A DNA stretch of 64,000 nt from contig NZ_CP018221.1 in the NCBI RefSeq assembly GCF_001890385.1, positions 1,723,501 through 1,787,500 on the forward strand, in the 5' to 3' direction. Positions 52,943 to 59,688 of this stretch are shown here, in pieces; positions within the stretch are counted from its first letter, which is position 1, and the number at the start of each line of letters is the position of its first letter. The notes under the pieces were generated by a model. The model was not told the DNA's origin and made no database searches. It saw only the letters and a list, made by a program, of their open reading frames with translations. This stretch comes from Tardibacter chloracetimidivorans. GTDB lineage: Bacteria; Pseudomonadota; Alphaproteobacteria; Sphingomonadales; Sphingomonadaceae. The position numbers and the translations under genes are program-made.

Positions 52943-53535
52943 GCAATTATCAGATACATCTATCAGCAATCGCTTCTGGTAAGCCGATAAATTCCTCCCC
53001 CTCGCGTCGTGCTTCAGAAGGGGGCACAGGCACCGATGTGAGCGCCGTCTAACCAATCCCCCCGGGACAGGCCGGGAACGGCTTCTATGGGCCTCCTGAG
53101 GCCGCCAGCAACCAGATCGAAGGGCGGGGGCATGCTGAATGCTGTCCGGCACCTCCTGGAGGCGCTGCTCGGCCCACGGTAAAAAATAATCTGAACCAAG
53201 CTGGCGTTGAGGGACTATAGGGCAAGGCACCGCCGCGCCAATGGTAGGCCCATCGACAGCCGTGTGTTTTTGCCGGGTGAGAGATCTGATTGATGATCTC
53301 CCTGATCCTTCCCGGTCTTCACAATCCGAGCCGACAGGCGAGGGATGTTCTTCTCTTGGTAAACCTATTGAATGTTTACCTATAGAAAGGGTGTCAATTT
53401 GGCACCCCCCCGGTGTCAATTTGACACCCCCTACGAGGTACTGGAATACCCTTCTCTCGGGACCGGCAAGCGGCCACATTGAAGCGCGCAACCGGCTACA
53501 AAGCCCAATCAGCAATTGGTCATTTGGCACCGGGC
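52943..53535. other. Non-coding stretch with repeats (possible plasmid-type origin remnant)
   Basis: No frame here looks like a real protein: the longest minus-strand frame has no family resemblance and biased composition. The right part carries the GGTAAAC/GTTTACC inverted repeat at 53358-53380 and the two iteron-like palindromes listed separately. Confidence 0.45.
53389..53428. repeat. Two iteron-like palindromes 22 bp apart
   Basis: GGGTGTCAA-T-TTGGCACCC (53389-53407) and GGTGTCAA-T-TTGACACC (53412-53428). The second is perfect, the first has one mismatch. The shared GGTGTCAATTT recurs at 22 bp, two helical turns, as in iterons or a dimeric operator. Confidence 0.6.
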
Positions 53536-54162
53536 TCATCGTCTACCGACAAACGGTGGGAAGTTTACATATGCAGCGGCATGATCATCGAATAGATATC
53601 CCATGCTTGGCTGGGTCAAAATGCCCTTAGGATACCGCCAACTCATAATCTTGCGTTCCGGCTGCTCACGCCACTGGATGTTGAATGCGCCAAGACGGGG
53701 GTAAAAACACAGGTAGGAGTATGGCAGATGGTCATGGACAAACCACGCCATTGCGCGCCAGTCTCCGCCATTTTCAAGGTAATCGACGAACCAAGGGATG
53801 ACGACAGTTGCGGTAGCGCCAATCCGGCCTTCTGCGTCTCGTGCATCCCAAATGTGCCCGGCATAGTTGTAGGCGTTGCTTGCGCAGCCCAGCCGGAGGC
53901 GGTGCCCAAGGGCGTTGAGTTCTCGGGAGCGATAGCCAGAGCGAACGCACACCTTGCCAAACGTGGCATGGAGAGGTTCGAGAAGCTCGCGGCAAAGGCG
54001 AGTTCCCGCCTCGATCGCCAGGTCAAGATCGTCGGGCCGGTTCACAACGCCAAAGGCCGCCGCGATTTCGCTATGCAGGAAATCCCGGAAGAAGAAGTTG
54101 GGCGAAAGCCGAGTGCGACCGATGTCCTCAAGGTACCGAGAAAGCTTTGCCCTATCGTGCAT
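53536..54162 (-). CDS. M15-like (peptidase fold) hypothetical protein
   Basis: 208 residues. A GGAGG ribosome site lies eight nt before ATG 54162 and a TATAAT promoter lies further upstream, so the gene is real. RDFLHSEIAAAFG, VCVRSGYRSRELNALG and SNAYNYAGHIWDARD follow the order of the M15 D-Ala-D-Ala peptidase fold, but the second zinc-binding His motif is not obvious. It may be inactive or bind another ligand. No signal peptide is visible, so it acts in the cytoplasm unless released by other means. I do not know the family's role. Confidence 0.65.
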   Translation of the reverse strand: MHDRAKLSRYLEDIGRTRLSPNFFFRDFLHSEIAAAFGVVNRPDDLDLAIEAGTRLCRELLEPLHATFGKVCVRSGYRSRELNALGHRLRLGCASNAYNYAGHIWDARDAEGRIGATATVVIPWFVDYLENGGDWRAMAWFVHDHLPYSYLCFYPRLGAFNIQWREQPERKIMSWRYPKGILTQPSMGYLFDDHAAAYVNFPPFVGRR

Positions 54163-54185
54163 GCCATGACCTCCATTGCTACGAT

Positions 54186-54215
54186 ATTATAGCAAATTCA
54201 GTCACTTAATCTTAA
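54186..54215 (-). promoter_or_regulatory. Promoter of the M15-like gene
   Basis: Minus strand TTAAGA (54215-54210), 18 nt, perfect TATAAT (54191-54186). The leader to the ATG would be about 17 nt and contains GGAGG. Confidence 0.6.
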
Positions 54216-54258
54216 AATAAACTCACGTTCAAATTGCGTGCGGTTACAAGCGGCTCGG

Positions 54259-55722
54259 CTATGGCTGGAACTCAATCGCGTCAAGCGGAGCCCAAACCTC
54301 TACGCCGCCCGTGAGCCTTACCCTGACAAAGCCTGCTCGCGTCACACCATCAGCAAAATTGTAATAGCGACGTTCCAGTTCCGGCCCCGTCGTTGAGTTC
54401 GGTAACACATGGGAACAGGCTGGCTCATAGACCATGCTTGCCGCCTTGGCATATTCACCGGCCTCGTTAGCCCTCATCGAAGCAAACCATGTTTCGACGT
54501 CCCTGCACCACCAGCCTTCCTCCTTCGCTCTCCCGCCACCTGACCTTGGCGACGTCGGCGAAACCGCCTGCTCAATCCGCGAACTGAGGGATTGGGCTAG
54601 TGGTGTGTTGGCACCGCCTTTCAGGGCATATTCTTGACCAAGTTGAAGCAAATCCCCAGCAGTGATGTTGAGTTCCTGAAACAGCGCAGAACCGCTCCTC
54701 CGATCGAGTTCTTCAACATTCAGCTTCCATCTATGATATCGGCAGCACGAGCTAAATCCGACGCGCAGAAACTCTGGATTGCGCCGAAAGCCGTCCAGTT
54801 CCTCATAGAGCAGCTTCATCCGTTTCGCAGCACCTGACAGTCCAGGCCGCGATGCAATATGCTGCTTGTCCTCATCACCCGGAGCAGCAGCGGCGGTCAG
54901 GGGCTCGCGCGTTACACTTCTGGTGACGGCATTCGGTTCAGAGCCGGGCGTAGGCGTGTTGTTGAGCGAAGACGCGTAGGCCAAGCCCCAAACGAACGCC
55001 CAGCCGAACCCGATCAATCTCGCAGTGGTGCTATGACCCTGTCTCAGCAGGAACCACGCAAATACGACTGGGAGAAGCGCGATGCCCGCTGTCAAAGGCA
55101 ATCCGACTGTGCGCTTCGCACCCGCTTCCGGATTTTGCTGCTCCTTCTTATCCTTGCGCTGAGCGGTGCGGGTTAAGGCTAACGTCTGCTCCTCCGACTT
55201 ACTTTCTGGCACGCTCTCATGCCCTACGCTCTGCTCAACCTCCCGCTCGAGAACGGCGGGCTCCGGAGGTTGCGAACTTCCTACTCGTTCAAAATGGACT
55301 AGATTGGCGTGGCTGGTCGACGGCAACTGGCCGCTGAAAATCGGGCTGGTCAGTTGCCGCACAGCCTCGACAAAGGGGCGTGTTTCTGCCGCGGCCAAAC
55401 GATTTATCGTCGTCTTATGGCCAGAGGTGAAAATGGAAATCTCGCCAAAGGCCAATCCGGACGTAAATTCGATCGAGGTTATCTGATCAAGAGCAAAATG
55501 TTTGACTGCGAGCCGAACCAAGCCCTTATGCAAAAACATCAAGCGCCGTTTCGTGGCTACCAAAAGGCCGTTCTGTCTGTTTGAAGCGCCCTGAATGGCT
55601 GCAATGATTTGCTCATTCTCCTCTAGGATTGCTGGAAGTTCTCTGATCTCCGATTGCACCAACCAAGCGTTGGCGATGTTAAACGTCTTTATCTGGTCAC
55701 TGATCTCTTGATGCGTAGGCAC
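54259..55722 (-). CDS. Bacterial PH-domain membrane protein, unknown
   Basis: 487 residues with GTG start seven nt after GGGGGG. An N-terminal bacterial PH-like (YokE/bPH_4) domain (about 25-125) reads IIAAIQGASNRQNGLLVATKRRLMFLHKGL...DQITSIEFTSGLAFGEISIFTSG. A polar linker and two hydrophobic helices (about 210-258) follow, then a C-terminal region with two Cys-containing segments (FSSCCRYHRWKL and WWCRDVETW) and an SH3-like tail. Probably an inner-membrane protein. No enzyme motif is seen. Divergent from the XRE gene. Confidence 0.75.
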   Translation of the reverse strand: MPTHQEISDQIKTFNIANAWLVQSEIRELPAILEENEQIIAAIQGASNRQNGLLVATKRRLMFLHKGLVRLAVKHFALDQITSIEFTSGLAFGEISIFTSGHKTTINRLAAAETRPFVEAVRQLTSPIFSGQLPSTSHANLVHFERVGSSQPPEPAVLEREVEQSVGHESVPESKSEEQTLALTRTAQRKDKKEQQNPEAGAKRTVGLPLTAGIALLPVVFAWFLLRQGHSTTARLIGFGWAFVWGLAYASSLNNTPTPGSEPNAVTRSVTREPLTAAAAPGDEDKQHIASRPGLSGAAKRMKLLYEELDGFRRNPEFLRVGFSSCCRYHRWKLNVEELDRRSGSALFQELNITAGDLLQLGQEYALKGGANTPLAQSLSSRIEQAVSPTSPRSGGGRAKEEGWWCRDVETWFASMRANEAGEYAKAASMVYEPACSHVLPNSTTGPELERRYYNFADGVTRAGFVRVRLTGGVEVWAPLDAIEFQP

Positions 55723-55747
55723 GGGCTCACCCCCCTTTGAATCGTAT

Positions 55748-55761
55748 CATGTGTGCACATG
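55748..55761. promoter_or_regulatory. Palindrome in the PH-protein/XRE divergent gap
   Basis: CATGTG, TG, CACATG, followed closely by GCAAA-T-TTTGC. A likely operator for the adjacent XRE regulator (inference). Confidence 0.4.
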
Positions 55762-55833
55762 CAAATTTTGCGCAAGCAAAAACGACACGATTGGGGGACA
55801 GACTGATGGCCTGTCGTGTGGTTCATCCCCCGG

Positions 55834-56046
55834 ATGAATGCCGTACAGCTCCTTGGCAAAAATGTGCGCAATTTGCGCTCACAGCGGGGCTTGTCGCAGG
55901 AGGAGTTGGCGCTGGAAACCGGGATGAAGCGAAGTTACCTCAGCGATCTCGAACGGGGAACGCGCAACCCTACTGTAAGAGCATTGGATCGTCTCGCCAC
56001 GGCGCTACAAGTTCCGCCAGATCAGCTGCTCCGACCAATCGAGTAG
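55834..56046 (+). CDS. XRE family transcriptional regulator
   Basis: 70 residues from ATG 55834; an in-frame GTG at 55816 is possible. A single HTH_3 domain: LGKNVRNLRSQRGLSQEELALETGMKRSYLSDLERGTRNPTVRALDRLATAL. Similar in size to the C (controller) proteins of restriction systems and phage repressors. Its end overlaps the convergent integrase end by 25 bp. It likely controls island genes. Confidence 0.88.
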   Translation: MNAVQLLGKNVRNLRSQRGLSQEELALETGMKRSYLSDLERGTRNPTVRALDRLATALQVPPDQLLRPIE

Positions 56047-57632
56047 CGGGGCTGTTTCGATATCTCGCGCAGTGACACCTCCGGGAACGTGTCGCCATAG
56101 GCTTCACCGACTGTTCGGGGCGAATGGCCTTGGATCACGTCGCGGATTTCAGGATCCATATTCGCAAGACGCGCTTGTGTTTTGAAACGATGCCGCCAGC
56201 CGTGGTTGGGCAGGACCGCCGGGTCACTTACGCCAAGCTCACGGACCCATCGTGCGAGATATTCTCCAACCTTCTTGGCTTGGGGGTTGCCGCTTGATCC
56301 ACCCCGATAGCGCTCAGGGTCGTAGAATAACGGACCTTTCCGCTTGGCGACAGCCGCCGGGAAACCCTGCTCGATCAAATCAGGGTGCAGTGCCACGGTC
56401 CGGGCCTGATAGCTCTTCGTGCTGCCAGCCTCCGGCGTGATGCGAATGACCCAAACATCGCGGACCTTGAAAACGTCCTCTGCGCGCAGCTGCGTGACCT
56501 CATTGACCCGTGCGCCCGTATAGGCGCAAATCCATGGAACCCACCGCCGAGCCAGTGCACGCTGATTGCTAAGCTTTTTGGGCGGTGTGGTCAGGGTAGC
56601 GGCGAGGATGGTCTGGGCTTCGGCATCGTTCAGCCCCTTCTCCCGCACGACGGCGCGGCGAGGGACCAGAACGGTAACGCGTTCGGCAGGATTGCCCCGC
56701 ACTTTCCCGTTGTCGTTCCCCCAGCGATAGACCGTCTTTATGACTGAGAGGTAGGTGTCCTTTACAGTCTTTGCCGACAACGGGTTGCCCGCCGCGCCAC
56801 CCCCGGTCAGCAAATGTTCCTTCCATGCGACGACATCAGCCGTAGTCACAGCCGAAGCGTCTTCATGACCTAGGTAGGTGACAAATGCGTCAAGCTGCCT
56901 TCGCCATGCCTTGATGGTCGCCGGGGCTGGATCGCGTTCCTTGACGTATCCGTCGAAGAGGGAACGCAATGTCACCGCTCGTCTAGGTCTGGCTCGGTCC
57001 TGCATCTCGTCGAGTCGATATTCGTCGGGGGCGAATGTCTGATCTCCGATAACCCGTGGCGCACCGATGATGTCCTGCTCTTCCCGGCGGCTGGCTTCAA
57101 TCTGGGCACGGCCAACCACCCTGCGGAGGTTGCGGTGCGCCGCCGAACGCTCATCGAAATACCAACCGCGCTGAGCCTTGATGGCCTGAACGATCCACTC
57201 GTTCATCTGAGAGCGCGTCGGACGTCCGACCATTAGCCCGGCTTCCACATCCTCGCGATAGCTTTGCAGTTCGCTCAGGCGGGCCAGCGCACTGGTCTCA
57301 TCTTCCGGTGCGATACCCTGCCGGGCAAATCGCTGCATGCGCTCGGCGAGCCAGTGCCGGACCACGGCTTCGATTTCGATCATGGACGGATCGGGCTGAG
57401 TCGCGCTCGGGTCGTCACGCACACCGCCATGCGCAGCCAACCGCAGTTTGCGCTCAAAACTTTCAAGGTGAGGCTGCATTGCCAACCGCGCTTCGGCGAT
57501 GCTCGCGGCCTTCAACGTGACCTGCACTTCCGACGTGCCAAAGGCGGTACGAACGCGATCCGGGACGACCCGGCGAAAGACCCATGCCGACCCCCGCCGG
57601 TAGAGATAACGATGATCCTTGATCCGCTGCAT
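56022..57632 (-). CDS. Tyrosine integrase of the island
   Basis: 536 residues from ATG 57632; the upstream extension runs through the arm-site repeats and is unlikely to be translated. An N-terminal DUF6538-like segment (DHRYLYRRGSAWVFRRVVPDRV) is followed by a core-binding domain (about 235-330) and the catalytic domain with Arg in TGARVNEVTQL, His-x-x-Arg in NHGWRHRFKTQARL, His in IQGHSPRTVGEAYGD and its Tyr. It lies 105 bp from the tRNA-Ser 3' end, the expected place for an integrase using that tRNA as attB. Confidence 0.93.
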   Translation of the reverse strand: MQRIKDHRYLYRRGSAWVFRRVVPDRVRTAFGTSEVQVTLKAASIAEARLAMQPHLESFERKLRLAAHGGVRDDPSATQPDPSMIEIEAVVRHWLAERMQRFARQGIAPEDETSALARLSELQSYREDVEAGLMVGRPTRSQMNEWIVQAIKAQRGWYFDERSAAHRNLRRVVGRAQIEASRREEQDIIGAPRVIGDQTFAPDEYRLDEMQDRARPRRAVTLRSLFDGYVKERDPAPATIKAWRRQLDAFVTYLGHEDASAVTTADVVAWKEHLLTGGGAAGNPLSAKTVKDTYLSVIKTVYRWGNDNGKVRGNPAERVTVLVPRRAVVREKGLNDAEAQTILAATLTTPPKKLSNQRALARRWVPWICAYTGARVNEVTQLRAEDVFKVRDVWVIRITPEAGSTKSYQARTVALHPDLIEQGFPAAVAKRKGPLFYDPERYRGGSSGNPQAKKVGEYLARWVRELGVSDPAVLPNHGWRHRFKTQARLANMDPEIRDVIQGHSPRTVGEAYGDTFPEVSLREISKQPRYSIGRSS

Positions 57633-57652
57633 CAAGCCCCCTGCTGAGCAAA

Positions 57653-57673
57653 TTTTGTAGCAAACTTTGTAGC
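57653..57673. repeat. Paired TTTGTAGC repeats, right end
   Basis: TTTTGTAGC at 57653-57661 and CTTTGTAGC at 57665-57673, starts 12 bp apart, same orientation as the left pair. Candidate integrase arm sites and possible integrase autoregulation, since they lie just before its start. Confidence 0.6.
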
Positions 57674-57736
57674 AGAGTGCACGAATAAGCGCCCGTTTTG
57701 CAACGGGTTTCACCAAATCAACGACTTAGGGAAGCG

Positions 57737-57756
57737 GTGGCGGAGAGGGGGGGATT
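57737..57756. repeat. attR: core in tRNA-Ser 3' end
   Basis: Second copy of GTGGCGGAGAGGGGGGGATT, covering the acceptor 3' strand and part of the T arm of tRNA-Ser. Confidence 0.9.
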
Positions 57757-57827
57757 CGAACCCCCGATACAGTTGCCCGTATGCCGCATTTCGAGTGCGG
57801 TGCTTTCAACCACTCAGCCACCTCTCC
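57738..57827 (-). tRNA. tRNA-Ser (anticodon CGA)
   Basis: Minus strand: acceptor GGAGAGG pairs with CCTCTCC, then G and an encoded CCA. D-arm CTGAGTGGTTGAAAGC, anticodon loop CTCGAAA (CGA), long variable arm and T-loop TTCGAAT. 90 nt with CCA. Its 3' end is the island integration site and stays intact. Confidence 0.97.
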
Positions 57828-57962
57828 GCAATTGCCAGGTATCTGTTCCCGCGCGGGAACGGCTGAAAGCGTGGGCCGCATAGCCCAGCGTCCCCGGCTT
57901 GCCAAGTGGTGCGCGGCGAAATCGCCATTGAAAGCCGGATTCCCCATCCTAATTAGGTATAA

Positions 57963-57996
57963 ACCGTGCCTATCCGCTTGACGCATACACCCACTA
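57963..57996. repeat. IS left inverted repeat
   Basis: 34 bp, ending ATACACCCACTA; matches the reverse complement of 59076-59109 with two differences. Confidence 0.88.
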
Positions 57997-58079
57997 CATC
58001 TAGTGGCTGCCTTGTGGCGCGCGCCTGACTTTTCCTGCGGCTTGGTGCCACCCAAAGCGGTTGTAAAGGGTGGGGATTG

Positions 58080-59060
58080 TGGACGTTCTTGACCGCGACA
58101 AGCTGCCGTTCCCGAAATCCCTCCCGAGTTCCAGCGGCTTTTCCCGGATGATGGCGCTTGCGCGTCCTGGCTTGAAAAAGCTCGCTGGCCTGATGGATTT
58201 GCGTGCCCACGCTGTGGCGTCGTCGGCGATCCGTTTCGTTTCACCACTCGGCCTGTCATCCTGATGTGCCGCTCGTGTCGCCGTCAGACCGGCCTGATGG
58301 TCGGCACGGCCATGGAACGAAGCCACATCCCGCTCAGCGTGTGGTTCTGGGCCGCTTACCTGGTTGCGAGTCAGACGACCGGCATATCTGCCGTCCAGTT
58401 GCAGCGCCAGCTTGGCCTGACCCGGTACGAGACGGCCTTTGGCCTGCTCCATAAACTGCGCGCCGCGATGGTGCGCCCCGATCAGGATCGGATCGGCGGG
58501 CAGAGCGGTCAGCATGTCGAGGTCGATGAGACCTGGATCGGCGGGCGAACGCGCGGCGAAGGCCGGGGAACCCACCACAAAACGCTGGTGGTCGCCGCCG
58601 TCGAAGTTCGTCACCGGGAGCCTGGCACTGGCCAGGACCGCCGCCGGAACGGACGCTATGCCGGAAGGGTTCGATTGGCCATCGGTGCAGACCGCAGTGC
58701 CGGTGCCCTTGGTGGCTTTGTACAGAGCGCGGTCGAGCCGGGAACGCTGGTCATCACCGATGATTGGAGCGGCTATAGCGGGTTGCAGGGCGGCGGTTAC
58801 GACCATCACGCCATCGCCCAGTGGCGACCCGGAGGTGTCCGAAGAGTTCCTGCCATCGTCCATCTGGTGTTCTCAACCTCAAAGCGTGGCTCAACGGCAT
58901 CCACCACGGCGTCAGCACCAAGCATCTGCAAGCCTACCTCAACGAGTTCACTTCCGCTTCAATCGCCGCTTCTACCCGTTCAACGCCTTCCGATCCCTCC
59001 TCGGGATCGCCAGTGATATCGAGGCGCCGACCTTTGCCGACTCTACTCAGGCCAATGGAC
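58080..59060 (+). pseudogene. IS1595-family transposase, multiply frameshifted
   Basis: The transposase must be pieced from three frames. The start (DKLPFPKSLP) is in one frame, then a shift near 58125 leads to FQRLFPDDGACASWLEKARW and the zinc ribbon ACPRCG...MCRSCRRQTG. The DDE domain begins VEVDETWIGGRTRG and VITDDWSGYSGL. Further shifts near 58815-58890 and 58950 are needed to join DPEVSEEFLP, HLVF, LKAWLNGIHHGVSTKHLQAYLNEF and FRFNRRFYPFNAFRSLLGI. At least four frameshifts make it inactive. Confidence 0.85.
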
Positions 59061-59075
59061 CCACCATACCATATC

Positions 59076-59109
59076 TAGTGGGTGTATGCCTTAAGCGGAT
59101 AGGCACGGT
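59076..59109. repeat. IS right inverted repeat
   Basis: 34 bp, ending GGATAGGCACGGT; partner of 57963-57996. Confidence 0.88.
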
Positions 59110-59161
59110 ATAAACATGTGTTACAGTAGCGTGACGGCCCAGCCAGGGCCCAGGAGTCGAG

Positions 59162-59521
59162 ATGAAGGAGTTACAGAAGGCGGTTGCGGCGGTGTCTCCC
59201 ATAGCGGTTCGGTTCGCGGTTGGAGATGTGGTTCGGCACCGGCTGCTTTCCTTTAGAGGCGTGGTTTTCGACGTGGACCCCGAGTTCGCCAATTCGGAAG
59301 AATGGTGGGAATCGATTCCGGAAGCGGTTCGCCCGGCAAAGGAGCAGCCCTTCTATCACCTGCTGGCGGAGAACGAAGAAAACAGTTATGTTGCCTATGT
59401 GAGCCAGCAGAATCTGGAACATGACGACAGCGATGTGCCGGTCCATCATCCGGCGATCGATCAGCTGTTCAACGCGTTCGAGCAGGGACGTTACGTCCTG
59501 AAGCGTGAGCACAAGCATTGA
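59162..59521 (+). CDS. hspQ: Heat shock protein HspQ
   Basis: 119 residues from ATG 59162, six nt after AGGAG. The YccV-like hemimethylated-DNA-binding fold is clear: FAVGDVVRHRLLSFRGVVFDVDPEF, then EQPFYHLLAENEENSYVAYVSQQNL. HspQ acts as a specificity enhancer of Lon and a stress regulator of DnaA levels in enterobacteria. The IS remnant ends 52 bp upstream, so its promoter region has been rearranged. Confidence 0.93.
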   Translation: MKELQKAVAAVSPIAVRFAVGDVVRHRLLSFRGVVFDVDPEFANSEEWWESIPEAVRPAKEQPFYHLLAENEENSYVAYVSQQNLEHDDSDVPVHHPAIDQLFNAFEQGRYVLKREHKH

Positions 59522-59522
59522 A

Positions 59523-59537
59523 GAAGGCAGGGCCTTC
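59523..59537 (+). terminator. Hairpin after hspQ
   Basis: GAAGGC-AGG-GCCTTC directly after the hspQ stop. No T-run follows, so termination is uncertain. Confidence 0.3.
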
Positions 59538-59688
59538 GGCGCAGGGGCCGCACCGGTCCTGCCCAGGGCCTTTGCGTAAATCGGCAGTTTCACAAAGGCG
59601 GGAAATCCGAAACCCGTCACTAAATCGGTATGTGCAAAGGGGCGGATATCACTTATATTCTTTGACGTAACTTAGCGGCGGTAGAGAC

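Larger units (their letters stand above)
40964..57756. mobile_element. tRNA-Ser-integrated genomic island (about 16.8 kb)
   Basis: The segment is bounded by an exact 20-bp direct repeat of the tRNA-Ser(CGA) 3' end. A tyrosine integrase lies next to the tRNA, and arm-site-like repeats lie at both ends. Cargo includes a type I restriction-modification block, TIGR04141 protein, serine recombinase, XRE regulator and several unknown proteins. Base composition is lower in GC than the flanks over large parts. No conjugation or phage structural genes are present, so it is probably moved by its integrase with help or as a satellite-type integrative element. Confidence 0.88.
57963..59109 (+). mobile_element. 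Decayed IS1595-family insertion sequence
   Basis: About 1.15 kb bounded by 34-bp inverted repeats (57963-57996 and 59076-59109) that begin ACCGTGCCTATCCGCTT and differ at two positions. TATAAA occurs at both outer borders and may be part of the target duplication. It contains a broken transposase gene. It sits between tRNA-Ser and hspQ, outside the island. Confidence 0.85.

Noticed and set aside
53389-53428. Start of a CRISPR array
   Set aside because: Only two palindromic units 22 bp apart without spacers, and no cas genes anywhere in the window.
52889-53539. 216-codon minus-strand frame in the recombinase-upstream region
   Set aside because: No ribosome site, no recognisable domain, and it runs through the palindromes and the recombinase promoter. 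Treated as non-coding.
57633-57716. Longer integrase with start at 57716
   Set aside because: The extra residues are encoded by the arm-type repeats; ATG 57632 starts directly at the conserved N-terminal segment.
57918-57955. Heat-shock sigma promoter (TTGAAA and CCCCAT) left of the IS, formerly upstream of hspQ
   Set aside because: The two elements are only about 8 nt apart, far shorter than the sigma-32 spacing, so I do not call it.
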